Shown here piece by piece: positions 27,676 to 36,912 of a stretch of DNA of 64,000 nt (within the stretch, counting starts at the first letter, position 1; each line of letters starts with the position of its first letter). Under the pieces are notes generated by a model. That model was not told the origin of the DNA, searched no databases, and was given only the letters and a program-made list of their open reading frames with translations. The DNA lies in contig NZ_BOSG01000005.1 in assembly GCF_018403225.1 (NCBI RefSeq), positions 186,001 to 250,000 of the forward strand, read 5' to 3'. Source of the DNA: Paenibacillus sp. J23TS9 (GTDB lineage: Bacteria > Bacillota > Bacilli > Paenibacillales > Paenibacillaceae). Made by a program: the position numbers and the translations under genes.

Positions 27676-29055
27676 TTAAGGCTTTAGAAGCTTGCGCAAA
27701 TATTTCAAACCGTTCTTGGACGATGGATAGCGGAATGTAAAATCAAACATGTTGGTTTGCTTCAGGACGCTTTTGTAATGTGTGAAAGTGTCGAAGCTGC
27801 CCTGCCCATGATAAGCGCCCATGCCGCTCTCGCCGACACCGCCAAAAGGCAGGTAAGGGGTGGCGATATGCATAAGCGTATCGTTAATGCAGCCGCCGCC
27901 GTAGGAAACGCTGCCGACAACTGCTTCCTCGATCTCGGGCTCCCGTGTAAACAGATAGAGAGCAAGCGGCTTCGGACGATCATTGATCATGTCAATGGCC
28001 TCCTGGATGCGGTCATATTCAATAATTGGCAGAATAGGACCAAAGATCTCTTCCTGCATCACGGGCATATCCCATGTTACCTGATCCAGCATTGTAGGCT
28101 CAATGGTCAGATGGTCCGGTGCGGTTTTGCCGCCGCTGGCGACTGTTCCGTTTTGCAGAAACGAAGCAAGTCTTTGAAAATGCTTTTCAGATACAATACG
28201 TCCATAAGATGGATTCGATAAAGGATCAGGACCATAGAACTCCTTAATGGATTCCTGAATGTATGCAATCAGCTCGGTCTTCACGCTTCGGTGCACAAGC
28301 AAGTAGTCGGGGGCGATGCAGGTCTGCCCGGCATTGGTGAATTTTCCGAAAACGATGCGCTGGGCTGTAAGCTTCAGCGGGGCATCGGCGTGTACGATGC
28401 AGGGGCTTTTGCCACCAAGCTCCAAAGTCAGCGGGATCAGCTGCTTGGCGGCTGCCTGCATGACAATTTTGCCGACATTTACGCTGCCTGTGAAGAAGAT
28501 ATAGTCGACAGGCTGGGCCAGCAGCTCCTGACTGACCTCAGGACCGCCTTCCACCACAGCGATGTATTCCTCTTCATAGACGCTGCCCAGCATCTCCGAC
28601 AGCAAGGCAGACATGGTGGGTGTCAGCTCCGACGGCTTCATGACCACGGTATTGCCGGCAGCGAGGGCGCCAATCAAGGGGGACACCGCCAACTGGAAAG
28701 GATAATTCCAGGGGGCTATAATGAGTGTTGTACCATAAGGCTCAGGTATAATCCGCCCTTTGCTTCCAAAATGCGTAAGCGCTGTCTTTGCCTTCCTGGG
28801 TGCCATCCAACTGCGTAAATGCTTGATCGTGAAGGATAATTCTTCATAGACAATACCGATTTCCGTAGAATAAGCTTCAAATTCGCTTTTATTCAAATCC
28901 TTCTTTAAAGCCTCGATGACCTGCTTCTCGTAAGCTACCAGCACATCTCTCAGCTTCTTCAGCTGACGCAGGCGAAATTCGTAAGGGCGGGTAGCGCCGC
29001 TTCTGTAAAAATGTTTTTGTTTCTGAATAAGGTTTGCCATGGTATCGTTATACAT
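27676..29055 (-). CDS. NAD(P)+-dependent aldehyde dehydrogenase (fatty aldehyde type)
   Basis: 459 residues of the ALDH superfamily, class 3-like because it is short and ends with the hydrophobic tail region of that group. Catalytic features: APWNYPF with the oxyanion asparagine, TLELGGKSP with the general-base glutamate (about 210), and the nucleophile in GQTCIAPDY (about 245). [11 protein letters not shown] is also typical. Resembles YwdH of B. subtilis. It oxidises long or aromatic aldehydes to acids. AAAGGATG precedes the ATG by 7 bases. Divergent from the phosphoesterase gene. Confidence 0.9.
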   Translation of the reverse strand: MYNDTMANLIQKQKHFYRSGATRPYEFRLRQLKKLRDVLVAYEKQVIEALKKDLNKSEFEAYSTEIGIVYEELSFTIKHLRSWMAPRKAKTALTHFGSKGRIIPEPYGTTLIIAPWNYPFQLAVSPLIGALAAGNTVVMKPSELTPTMSALLSEMLGSVYEEEYIAVVEGGPEVSQELLAQPVDYIFFTGSVNVGKIVMQAAAKQLIPLTLELGGKSPCIVHADAPLKLTAQRIVFGKFTNAGQTCIAPDYLLVHRSVKTELIAYIQESIKEFYGPDPLSNPSYGRIVSEKHFQRLASFLQNGTVASGGKTAPDHLTIEPTMLDQVTWDMPVMQEEIFGPILPIIEYDRIQEAIDMINDRPKPLALYLFTREPEIEEAVVGSVSYGGGCINDTLMHIATPYLPFGGVGESGMGAYHGQGSFDTFTHYKSVLKQTNMFDFTFRYPSSKNGLKYLRKLLKP

Positions 29056-29117
29056 ATAGCTTCATCCTTTTCCGTTCATTCGATTTCAATTTCTATTATA
29101 CAGGGAGTTTCCAGTAA

Positions 29118-29984
29118 ATGAAAAACAGCCCGAAGTCCGGCATGATGACGCGAAGGGCGTTTTTAAAGCGCGGCCGAGCGGCCATTTTTGGTGCCGGCAT
29201 GCTGACCGGGGGGTACGCCTGGTTGTGGGAGCCGAGACAGCTTGAAGTAACACGTCTGACCCTCCGCTTTTCCAGGCTTCCCGCCGTATTTGACGGCCTC
29301 GTTATAGCTCAGTTTAGTGATCTTCATCTGGGCTTTCACTCACGCGAAAGCGATATTGTACAGCTGGCAGAGGCAGTGGAGGCCGAATCGCCGGATATGA
29401 TCTGCTTTACCGGTGACGCCGTGGACTCCGGTACGGATGCCATGCCGGACTATATTCCGGTGCTTTCTTCTATGAAGGCAGATTTGGGGAAATATGCGAT
29501 TCTTGGCAATCATGATTATCTGGTTCATCCGGATCGTGTCAACGATATGCTTCATACGGCAGGCTTTAAGGTGCTGAGAAACGAGCATGCCCTGGTGAAC
29601 CACCAAGGGGAGAGCATTGCCGTGGTTGGTCTCGATGATCAGCTTATGGGTCAGCCCGATCCGGAGCAAGGGTTAAGGGGTGTCCCCGAGGGCTTGTTTA
29701 CCCTGCTGATGATGCATGAGCCGGATTATGCCGACACCGCCGTCTTGTATCCATTTGATCTGCAGATTTCTGGACACAGCCATGGAGGTCAGGTACGGCT
29801 TCCGTTTCTGGGAGCGCTGCTTACGCCGCCGGGATCGAGACGTTATATAATGGGAAAATATGCGGTTGGAGACCGTTCCATGCCACTATATGTAAACCGC
29901 GGCATTGGAGAAACACATCTTCCTGTACGTTTCCTATGCAAACCGGAGCTCACCATATTTACGCTGAAAGCAATCAACTCTTAA
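29118..29984 (+). CDS. Tat-exported metallophosphoesterase (YkuE-like)
   Basis: 288 residues. The start has a twin-arginine signal, TRRAFLKRGRAAIFGAGML (about residues 11-29). The calcineurin-like metal site is complete: FSDLHLGFH (about 69), CFTGDAVDSG (about 97), ILGNHDYLV (about 128), MMHEPDYAD and SGHSHGGQVRLP. B. subtilis YkuE is a Tat substrate of this family retained at the cell wall. Substrate not known. The gene downstream (GNAT) starts 56 bases after its stop. Confidence 0.88.
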   Translation: MKNSPKSGMMTRRAFLKRGRAAIFGAGMLTGGYAWLWEPRQLEVTRLTLRFSRLPAVFDGLVIAQFSDLHLGFHSRESDIVQLAEAVEAESPDMICFTGDAVDSGTDAMPDYIPVLSSMKADLGKYAILGNHDYLVHPDRVNDMLHTAGFKVLRNEHALVNHQGESIAVVGLDDQLMGQPDPEQGLRGVPEGLFTLLMMHEPDYADTAVLYPFDLQISGHSHGGQVRLPFLGALLTPPGSRRYIMGKYAVGDRSMPLYVNRGIGETHLPVRFLCKPELTIFTLKAINS

Positions 29985-30040
29985 ATGGGTATAACACCCT
30001 GGGCATTGTTTACTTAGGAAAAAGAAGGAGAGGGATGGGG

Positions 30041-30631
30041 ATGTTAGCGGAAAAATTTCAATTTTTGCCGATGCTTGAGGGGGAGCGTTTGTCGCTTAAG
30101 CAGATTGAGAAAAAGGATGCCCCGAGCGTCATAGCTATTCTCTCCGACCCGCTTGTGATGAAATATGTCACGCAGGGGACGTTCTTCAGCTTCTCAAGAT
30201 CAAGACGCGTTGCAGCCGAACTGCTGAATACAAGACGACCGGATTCCATGCATTATGGCATTTGGCTGCCGGAGACGGAAAGTCCCGTAGGCGTGGTTTC
30301 CCTGCAAAACTTGCGGCTGGAGCGCCGCGAAGCCATGATCGGCTACATGGTGGACCACAGGTTCTGGCATCGGGGACTGGCTACCGAAGCCTTGGGCATC
30401 CTGCTAAGATATGCATTTAACGAGCTTCATCTGGAGCGTATTGAAGGCAGATGCCATGCCGTTAACTCAGCCTCGGAACATGTCATGCAAAAGAATGGAA
30501 TGGTGCTGGAACGCACGCTGAATCAGAAGAGAATGTTTTTCGCAGCACCGCTCGAAATGAAAATTTACAGTCTTACGGATCAACAATATCAGGCCCGCAT
30601 TGCAGGTGCTGAGCATGTTTGTAAGGATTGA
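30041..30631 (+). CDS. GNAT N-acetyltransferase, RimJ/RimL-like
   Basis: 196 residues with the acetyl-CoA fold: GEILRSL-like start (LEGERLSLKQIEKKDAPSVI), MIGYMVDHRFWHRGLATEAL (the RGxATEA pyrophosphate loop, about 115-122) and HAVNSASEHVMQKNGM. It would acetylate an amine on a protein N-terminus or small molecule. Start: AAGGAG at 30025-30030 gives good spacing to the ATG at 30041; the ATG two codons before is too close. It overlaps none of its neighbours; the EamA gene follows by 20 bases, so they are probably cotranscribed. Confidence 0.82.
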   Translation: MLAEKFQFLPMLEGERLSLKQIEKKDAPSVIAILSDPLVMKYVTQGTFFSFSRSRRVAAELLNTRRPDSMHYGIWLPETESPVGVVSLQNLRLERREAMIGYMVDHRFWHRGLATEALGILLRYAFNELHLERIEGRCHAVNSASEHVMQKNGMVLERTLNQKRMFFAAPLEMKIYSLTDQQYQARIAGAEHVCKD

Positions 30632-30651
30632 AGGGAGATTAGGACAGCAAG

Positions 30652-31620
30652 GTGAAGGCAGAAACATGGTTTAGACATCCGGCAGGCATTTTAATCAGTT
30701 CCGCAGGAGCAACGCTGCTCTGGGGAAGCGCGCTGCCTGTTATTAAGATCAGCTATCGGCATTTTCAAATTGATTCCAAGAACGTATTCGGGGAATGGGT
30801 GTTTGCGGGCTACCGTTTTGCGCTTGCAGGCCTCATTCTGATGGTTTTAGCTACGCTGATGGGACAGACCCGTCGCAGTGGCAGACAGCCGCTCTCGCTG
30901 ACTCGTATCGTGCGTCTGGGATTCATTCAGACCTTTATGCAGTATCTCGTGCTGTATGCGGGGCTGAGCTTCAGTTCGGGGATCGAGGGCTCGATTCTAG
31001 TCGGCTCGACCTCTCTGTTCCAGATTTTGTCGGCAAGGCTGATGGACAAGACGGAGGGGCTGAATCCTGCCAAGTGGTTTGGTCTGATGCTTGGATTCCT
31101 CGGCATCCTGGTCATGGGTTTCGCGCAGCAGGGGGTTCAGTTCCATTTTGGTTTCGGTGCGGTGCTTCTGCTGGCATCGGCTGTATTTGGCGGGTTCGGC
31201 AATGTACTTTTCCGTCAGGAAAGCGCTCATGAATCCGTTATTGCTCTGACCGGCAAGCAAATGTTCGCCGGCGGTTTGGGGCTTCTCCTGGTGGGTGCAG
31301 TACGGAGCGGCTTTACGCCTTTTCATTTTGATGCCAAGGGATGGCTGCTGCTCGGATATTTATCCCTGCTGTCCGCAGCGGGATTTGCTTTGTGGAACAC
31401 GGTCATGAAATATAACGCTGTGGGTAAGGTGTCGCTATACTTGTTCCTGATCCCCGTCTTCGGAGTACTGCTGTCGTCGATCCTGCTTGATGAGAAGGTG
31501 TCTGCCTGGATTGGCCTGTCGCTGGTGTTGGTGGTTACCGGGATTATCATTGTGAATCGCTCCGGCCGTACTAGAAGGGTGAAAGAACCGGTTCAGCAAG
31601 AAGTTCAGAGGGGCTTGTAA
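30652..31620 (+). CDS. EamA/DMT-family transporter
   Basis: 322 residues, ten helices in two EamA halves: residues 8-145 (SSAGATLLWGSALPVIK start) and 155-305 (FGFGAVLLLASAVFGGFGN...). Drug/metabolite transporters of this family export amino acids or metabolites; the substrate cannot be told. GTG start with GGGAG about 13 bases before. The C-terminal tail is basic (GRTRRVKEPVQQEVQRG). A terminator follows at 31731. Confidence 0.85.
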   Translation: MKAETWFRHPAGILISSAGATLLWGSALPVIKISYRHFQIDSKNVFGEWVFAGYRFALAGLILMVLATLMGQTRRSGRQPLSLTRIVRLGFIQTFMQYLVLYAGLSFSSGIEGSILVGSTSLFQILSARLMDKTEGLNPAKWFGLMLGFLGILVMGFAQQGVQFHFGFGAVLLLASAVFGGFGNVLFRQESAHESVIALTGKQMFAGGLGLLLVGAVRSGFTPFHFDAKGWLLLGYLSLLSAAGFALWNTVMKYNAVGKVSLYLFLIPVFGVLLSSILLDEKVSAWIGLSLVLVVTGIIIVNRSGRTRRVKEPVQQEVQRGL

Positions 31621-31730
31621 CGGGAAGGTAAGCTTTGTAACACAATTGAAATATTACTGTTATGCTTCTCTAACAGAGAGCGGGTACACTTATTGCATGA
31701 CCCCCTTTTTGAAAATATAAATGATGTTTC

Positions 31731-31759
31731 GGACCCGCACGTGACGGGTCCATTTTTTT
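31731..31759 (+). terminator. Terminator of the GNAT-EamA unit
   Basis: GGACCCG (31731-31737) pairs with CGGGTCC (31745-31751), followed by A and eight T. Confidence 0.85.
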
Positions 31760-31774
31760 TGTCTATGTTACGTC

Positions 31775-32584
31775 TTACAGCGGTACATTGATCTTCTGTT
31801 TATTTTTATAATACACCCATTCTGTAAAACCGATAGATTTCAGCCGGTCAGCTACCTGGGCAAGCTCATCCGCCACACGTGCCGGCTTATGCGCATCGGA
31901 GCCAAAGGTAACATCCACGCCAAAATGACAAGCCCTCTCGAGAATGGCATCCGAAGGGTACCAGCCGCCGCTCAGCTTTGTTTTGCCTGAGGTATTGATT
32001 TCGATTGCTACACCCTGCTGAGCAATAACCTGCAGCGTTTCATCCAAGATATGCTCCGCCGGAATATCGGCAAAATCAGGGTAGTTTCCCTTCATGGCAT
32101 CGATATGTCCCAGAATTTGAAACATGCCGCTTCGCGCCGAATCCTGAATGAGGCGGTAATAATCCTCTTTCACCTCGATATGCTGCTTCCCGCTCAGTCC
32201 TTTCCAGCGGTTCTTGTTGAAGATACTGATGCCTCCAACACTATGGACCGAGCCGATGATGTAGTCAAACGGATAAGCTGACAGTATCTCACGGTAGGTT
32301 TCCGCATGCCCCGGAAAATAGTCGGATTCAATGCCGAGGAGCACATCGATTTTCCCTTCGTATTCCTCTTTTAAGCGGAGCACCTCCGAGACATAATTGA
32401 CAAGCTCGGATTTGCCCATGGCAATGCGGGGAAAGGCTTGCTCCTCTTTTTCTCCGAAGTAAGGGGTGTGATCTGAAATTCCAATCGCCTGCAGTCCGGC
32501 TGAAATGCCGGCTTCAATATAATCACGGATATTACCATCCGCGTGTCCGCAGCGGAAATGATGCGTATGAAGGTCAAATTTCAT
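31775..32584 (-). CDS. PHP-domain histidinol-phosphatase
   Basis: 269 residues of the HisJ/HisK (YtvP) type. PHP metal ligands are seen in FDLHTHHFRCGHADG (about 3-17), ISDHTPYFG (about 36-44), LGIESDYFPG, GSVHSV, ILGHIDAMK and TFGSDAHKP (about 231-239). It removes phosphate from L-histidinol phosphate in histidine synthesis; no other his genes are nearby, which is normal for this enzyme. AGAGGAGTCG leads to the ATG. Confidence 0.88.
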   Translation of the reverse strand: MKFDLHTHHFRCGHADGNIRDYIEAGISAGLQAIGISDHTPYFGEKEEQAFPRIAMGKSELVNYVSEVLRLKEEYEGKIDVLLGIESDYFPGHAETYREILSAYPFDYIIGSVHSVGGISIFNKNRWKGLSGKQHIEVKEDYYRLIQDSARSGMFQILGHIDAMKGNYPDFADIPAEHILDETLQVIAQQGVAIEINTSGKTKLSGGWYPSDAILERACHFGVDVTFGSDAHKPARVADELAQVADRLKSIGFTEWVYYKNKQKINVPL

Positions 32585-32624
32585 ATATGCGACTCCTCTC
32601 CAATGTCATAGTTACGGGCGTTCA

Positions 32625-33527
32625 TTATTCGGAGCTGATAAACTGGGTTTCAGGCATTCCTCTGACATCATCTAAAAATTGCTGCATGGCAGAATTGAGA
32701 TATTTTCCGGATTTGTAGATCACCCCGACGGGATGACTGACCTCAAGCTCCCTCAATTGAATAATTTTCAGTGTGCCATGGCGGAGCTCACTTGCAACCG
32801 ATTGCTTGGACATAATAGCAGCGCCAAGATCAATTTCAACCATTCGCTTGATTTCCTCGCTGCTGGACAGCTCCATGACAACGTTGGGCGTAATGCCGTG
32901 TGTTTTAAGTATTTCATCCGTAAAGCGCCTGCCAACCGTATCATGTGAAAGCAATATCAGGGGCGTATCCTGAAGTACTTCCATGGAAACCGCCGATTTG
33001 CTTGCTAGGGGATGACGCGGCGAGACAATGAGCTCGAACGTGTCATAATAAAGAACGGATGTCATCAGATTGGGATTACGCTCAATCAGGTAACCGATTC
33101 CAACATCTATTTGGCCGTTTTCCACGCTGGTATAAATCTGTGAGGAAGCCATGGACTGGATAGAGGTTTTAATGAGAGGGAACTGGTTTTGAAAATATGA
33201 GAGCACCCTAGGCAATATTTGAATGGCAATGGAAGTTGTTGTTCCAAGCGCGATATGTCCTTGAGGAATATGCTCCAGATCAGACAAACGCTGCTTAAGC
33301 TCTTCGACAACGGCCAAAATCCGCTCGGCATGCTCAAGGAATACTTCCCCCCGGTCTGTTAGCGTAACCGGTTGATTCCTGTCGACCAAAACGGTTTTGA
33401 ACTCATCCTCCAGGCTCTTGATTTGGGCGGATACGGCAGGCTGGGTCAAATTAAGCAGTTCACCGGCTTTGCGGAAACTCATTGTCTTTGAGATGGTAAT
33501 CAGTGTCTCCAGTTGACTGATGTTCAT
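32625..33527 (-). CDS. LysR-family transcriptional regulator
   Basis: 300 residues. The HTH part (MSFRKAGELLNLTQPAVSAQ, about 15-34) and the substrate-binding domain (about 90-290, starting HIALGTTTSIAIQILP) are typical of the CysL/CysB-like branch. AAGGAGGAACTGC precedes the ATG. It is separated by 40 bases from the downstream histidinol-phosphatase gene on the same strand and could be cotranscribed with it. Target genes cannot be deduced; the divergent gene, cheX, is 400 bases away. Confidence 0.85.
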   Translation of the reverse strand: MNISQLETLITISKTMSFRKAGELLNLTQPAVSAQIKSLEDEFKTVLVDRNQPVTLTDRGEVFLEHAERILAVVEELKQRLSDLEHIPQGHIALGTTTSIAIQILPRVLSYFQNQFPLIKTSIQSMASSQIYTSVENGQIDVGIGYLIERNPNLMTSVLYYDTFELIVSPRHPLASKSAVSMEVLQDTPLILLSHDTVGRRFTDEILKTHGITPNVVMELSSSEEIKRMVEIDLGAAIMSKQSVASELRHGTLKIIQLRELEVSHPVGVIYKSGKYLNSAMQQFLDDVRGMPETQFISSE

Positions 33528-33923
33528 GCAGTTCCTCCTTAGACCTTATTTGATACCCTACAGCTGAGTTTCGACCATATGTATATCCTTTAATTATATG
33601 GGATTCAGAAAGTCACGGCAATGGAAGCAGGATGCTTGATTATGATTCAAAAAGGTACAAAATATTTTAAAAATAGATTCTACAAAATTCGCCATGGTAT
33701 TCAAATTTATATCTAAAGGACCGATATACATATCAGGCTTTCATATTCTTTTTTCCTAAATAGGAAAAAAGAATCGATAATAAGGGTATTTATGCCCTGG
33801 TTCTAAAATCAAGTGTGAATTTTTGGTGATTTATTTAGGGGTTTAACGTATAATTGTTTCAAAGAGAAATGGGACTTTTGGAGCGTGTCCTGCAATCTAC
33901 TGTGGAAGGGGTGTTTAACAGAA
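33528..33923. other. Divergent intergenic region lysR/cheX
   Basis: 396 AT-rich bases without a gene. Contains the 30-bp perfect palindrome at 33745-33774 and, nearer cheX, a TATAAT at 33849-33854 that may be its -10 although no good -35 sits at the right distance. Confidence 0.5.
33745..33774. repeat. 30-bp perfect palindrome with 2-base gap
   Basis: ATTCTTTTTTCCTA is followed by AA and then its exact reverse complement, TAGGAAAAAAGAAT. 14-base arms are far above chance. It stands 150 bases before cheX and 220 bases from lysR. As DNA it looks like a dimeric operator; as RNA it would be a hairpin with an A/U-rich base, usable as a terminator from either strand, although no gene runs into it. 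Confidence 0.8.
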
Positions 33924-34382
33924 ATGAAAGCGGAAGTTATCAATCCTTTTCTGGAATCTGCGCGGCTTGTGATCGAGCAGGTTATCCAGGTATCGCCTTC
34001 AACAGGAAGCCTGGGAATCAAGACTGTGGAGTTAATCCAGGACCATATATGGATACATATCGGAATGACCGGACAACTGAGCGGAAATATTATGTTCGGT
34101 ATTCATGAGCATGTGGCATTGCGGATGGTGTCTGCCATGATGGGAGGATACGTGCTGACCGAGATGGATGAGATGGGGCAAAGTGCCATTTCTGAGCTCG
34201 GCAACATGATCAGCGGCAACGCAAGCACCATTTTATCCAATCAGGGAGTGAGTGTCGACATTACGCCACCTAGAGTGGTGAAAAGCGAGCAGGTCACTTC
34301 GTTTCTTCCGCAAAAGGCGCTCAGTATCCCTCTCTTAATGGATGGTATCGGAGAACTGGATATTCAAGTCATGATTTCATAA
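33924..34382 (+). CDS. cheX: CheX-like CheY-P phosphatase, orphan
   Basis: 152 residues, the normal CheX size. The active-site helix shows the E-x2-N pattern in AISELGNMISGNAST (about 92-106), and the fold follows a CheC/CheX layout with paired amphipathic helices. CheX removes phosphate from response regulators such as CheY. No chemotaxis genes are near, so it may act on another receiver or on the motility system in trans. The ATG at 33924 follows a GAAGGGG at about 15 bases; earlier in-frame ATGs lack a site. Alternative: a protein of the same fold without CheY role. Confidence 0.8.
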   Translation: MKAEVINPFLESARLVIEQVIQVSPSTGSLGIKTVELIQDHIWIHIGMTGQLSGNIMFGIHEHVALRMVSAMMGGYVLTEMDEMGQSAISELGNMISGNASTILSNQGVSVDITPPRVVKSEQVTSFLPQKALSIPLLMDGIGELDIQVMIS

Positions 34383-34553
34383 CAAAAATCTTTTCGGAGT
34401 ACTCTCATGGAAAAAAGATTCGTGCCTGGCGAATGTTTTTCTAGTGATATTAGGATGCGATTCCTCGATATTATACGTCTAATATCATAGAATAAGGGTA
34501 TCAACGCGTGGAGTACATTTCGTACTGCATGTCTCTTGGGAGGAACTGAAATC

Positions 34554-35327
34554 ATGTTGGAGAATAAAGTGGTTGTTATTACAGGAGCATCAAGCGGGAT
34601 CGGCCTGTTGACGGCTCAGATGCTCAGCAGCGAGGGAGCTGTTCCGATTTTAGTTGCACGCTCACATCAGAAGCTGGTTGAAGCCTCAAACGGAATAACC
34701 GGGAAACACGGGATCAAAGTCATGGATGTGACCCGTGATGATCAGGTGAAGCAAACGTTTGAAGAGATCGTCCAGGACTACGGTAGAATTGATATCCTGC
34801 TGAACAACGCGGGTTATGGTAAATTCGAGAATGCAGTGGACATGCCCACTGAGGAATACGAGCGGATGATGGAAGTGAATTATATGGGAACCGTGCGCTG
34901 TACGAAGGCCGTGCTCCCCCATATGCTTGAACGCCAAAGCGGTCATATCGTGAATATCGCTTCCATGGCGGGCAAGATCGGTACGGCGAAATCCTCTGCC
35001 TACACAGCAACCAAGCATGCAGTGCTTGGTTTTAGTAATGCCCTGCGGCAGGAGCTGAGGGAGACGGGAATCACCTTGTCAACCGTCAATCCGGGACCGA
35101 TTGATACGCCTTTTTTTGATATCGCAGATCCCTCGGGTGGTTATGTGAGCAATGTAAAATGGCTGATGATGAAGCCGGAGCATGTAGCGAGCAAAATTGT
35201 ACAGTTGATGAAGACGGGCAAGGAAGAGTTGAATCTTCCATTAAAAGCCGCCGCCGCTATGCGGTTATATCAGCTGTTTCCACGCCTTTCGGATAAGCTT
35301 ACTTACCGGATGATGAATAAAAAGTGA
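34554..35327 (+). CDS. Short-chain dehydrogenase/reductase (YqjQ-like)
   Basis: 257 residues, classical SDR. NAD(P) motif ITGASSGIG (about 9-17), NNAGYG (about 86-91), the catalytic serine in VNIASMAGKIG, and YTATK (about 151-155). Similar proteins reduce acyl or keto groups; substrate unknown. GGGAGGAACTG precedes the ATG. Ends at a terminator 4 bases after the stop, so a single-gene unit. The basic, hydrophobic C-terminal end (LPLKAAAAMRLYQLFPRLSD) suggests membrane association. Confidence 0.88.
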   Translation: MLENKVVVITGASSGIGLLTAQMLSSEGAVPILVARSHQKLVEASNGITGKHGIKVMDVTRDDQVKQTFEEIVQDYGRIDILLNNAGYGKFENAVDMPTEEYERMMEVNYMGTVRCTKAVLPHMLERQSGHIVNIASMAGKIGTAKSSAYTATKHAVLGFSNALRQELRETGITLSTVNPGPIDTPFFDIADPSGGYVSNVKWLMMKPEHVASKIVQLMKTGKEELNLPLKAAAAMRLYQLFPRLSDKLTYRMMNKK

Positions 35328-35330
35328 CAG

Positions 35331-35358
35331 ACCGGCTCCAAATGAGCCGGTTTTTTTC
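35331..35358 (+). terminator. Terminator of the SDR gene
   Basis: ACCGGCTC (35331-35338) pairs with GAGCCGGT (35344-35351), followed by seven T. Confidence 0.9.
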
Positions 35359-35462
35359 TTTTCTTGGGAAGCACTCGGAAAGGGTCACGGAATTAACTTT
35401 TGGTACCGCGGCTCTTTTATCATATAATAAATAGTAATGACTTATATAAAGGATGGAATTTA

Positions 35463-36875
35463 ATGAACGAAACTTCATTTACAGCGCTGGGTATCGATCA
35501 ATCTCTGGTCGACGGCCTGTCGGAATACGGAATTACGGAGCCAACTCCGGTACAAGCGGAGGCTGTTCCTGCAATACTAAAAGGAGCAGACGTGTTGGCC
35601 CGTTCGCAGACAGGGACAGGCAAGACGCTTGCCTATCTGCTGCCCATACTGCAAAGCATAGATGTTGAATTAAAATCGGCTCAAAAGCTTGTGATTGCAC
35701 CAACCCAGGAACTTGCCATGCAGATCGTTAGAGAAAGCGAGAAATATGGTCAGATCAGAGGTATCCAGGTACTTGGACTGATTGGGGGAGCCGCACTTAA
35801 ACGTCAAGTGGAGAAGCTGAAGCAGCATCCACAGCTTATCGTGGGAACGCCCGGAAGATTGCGGGAGCTTATTGAGGTCCGTAAGCTGAAAATGCATCAT
35901 ATCAACGCGATTGTCGTGGATGAAGTTGATCAGGTGTTCCAATTGGGTGGAGCGGGTGATGTGGACCGGATTCTCCGCAGCGCGCTCCGGGACCGGCAGC
36001 TGGTGTTTCTTTCGGCCACCGTCAGTCCGGAAACGGCTGGACTTGTGAAACGGGAAATGGAAAATCCGGTGGAAATCGGCATCGATCCGGACCAGTCCAC
36101 TGCGAAGGGACTCGAACATATTTATTTTGCCGGAGAAGAGCGGGATAAGATGGAAAATCTGCGCCGCGTCATCCGTCACTTCAATCCGAAGAAGGTCATG
36201 GTTTTTGTCAATCAGACGGAAACTATTGGTGAAGTTCAGGCAAAGCTCAATTTTATGGGGCTCCCGGCCGAGGCGTTGTATGCGGATGCCGATAAGATGG
36301 TAAGAAGCCGTGTGTTAACCGGTTTCCGCAGCGGCAAGTTCAAGGTGATGGTTGCCAGTGATGTGGCTGCCCGGGGCCTCGATATTGAAGGACTCGAAAT
36401 GGTCATCAACTATGATCCTGCGCTGGATTCCGAGCATTATGTACACCGTGCAGGACGTACCGGACGGATGGGACGCAGCGGCCTGGTGGTCTCGCTGGTG
36501 ACGAACCGGCAAATTTTTATCATGAACAAGTTTGCTAAAGAGCTTGGCATTTCACTGGAGGAACGCAAACTTTTTGGTGGCAAGGTGCTGGAGCCAAGAG
36601 AAGTCTCTTCCAGTCAGGGGCAAGCCGTACGGCGGAAATCTGAAGACAAGGATACGACTGCCAAAGCAAAAATCTCGTCGGGAGTCGTTGACCAGGGTTC
36701 GGTGAAAAGCCGCCCGGACAAGGCGGAAAACCGTAAGGCACCCGTTCCGGCCAAAAAACAGAGCGAGCCCTTCCGCGGAGGGAAGCCGTCTGAGCGGCAA
36801 AGCCGCAGCGAGCGGGAGCGGGATCGGAAGAACAAAGGTGCTCCCAAATGGCTGAAGGACAAAAAGAACCCTTAA
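35463..36875 (+). CDS. DEAD-box RNA helicase with basic tail
   Basis: 470 residues. Q motif (FTALGIDQSL...GITEPTPVQAEAVPA), motif I ARSQTGTGKT (about 47-56), motif Ib TPGR, motif II VVDEVDQVF (about 154: DEVD instead of DEAD), motif III SATVS, and motif VI HRAGRTGRMG (about 325-334). Residues 375-470 form a low-complexity lysine/arginine-rich tail (ERQSRSERERDRKNKGAPKW), typical for RNA anchoring. Probably a cold-shock or ribosome-assembly helicase of the CshC/YfmL group. The ATG at 35463 is 9 bases after AAAGGATGG. The ecsAB operon follows on the same strand. Confidence 0.9.
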   Translation: MNETSFTALGIDQSLVDGLSEYGITEPTPVQAEAVPAILKGADVLARSQTGTGKTLAYLLPILQSIDVELKSAQKLVIAPTQELAMQIVRESEKYGQIRGIQVLGLIGGAALKRQVEKLKQHPQLIVGTPGRLRELIEVRKLKMHHINAIVVDEVDQVFQLGGAGDVDRILRSALRDRQLVFLSATVSPETAGLVKREMENPVEIGIDPDQSTAKGLEHIYFAGEERDKMENLRRVIRHFNPKKVMVFVNQTETIGEVQAKLNFMGLPAEALYADADKMVRSRVLTGFRSGKFKVMVASDVAARGLDIEGLEMVINYDPALDSEHYVHRAGRTGRMGRSGLVVSLVTNRQIFIMNKFAKELGISLEERKLFGGKVLEPREVSSSQGQAVRRKSEDKDTTAKAKISSGVVDQGSVKSRPDKAENRKAPVPAKKQSEPFRGGKPSERQSRSERERDRKNKGAPKWLKDKKNP

Positions 36876-36912
36876 ACAAAAAAGTGGATTGGCATTTCAT
36901 GGAGGTGATGCA

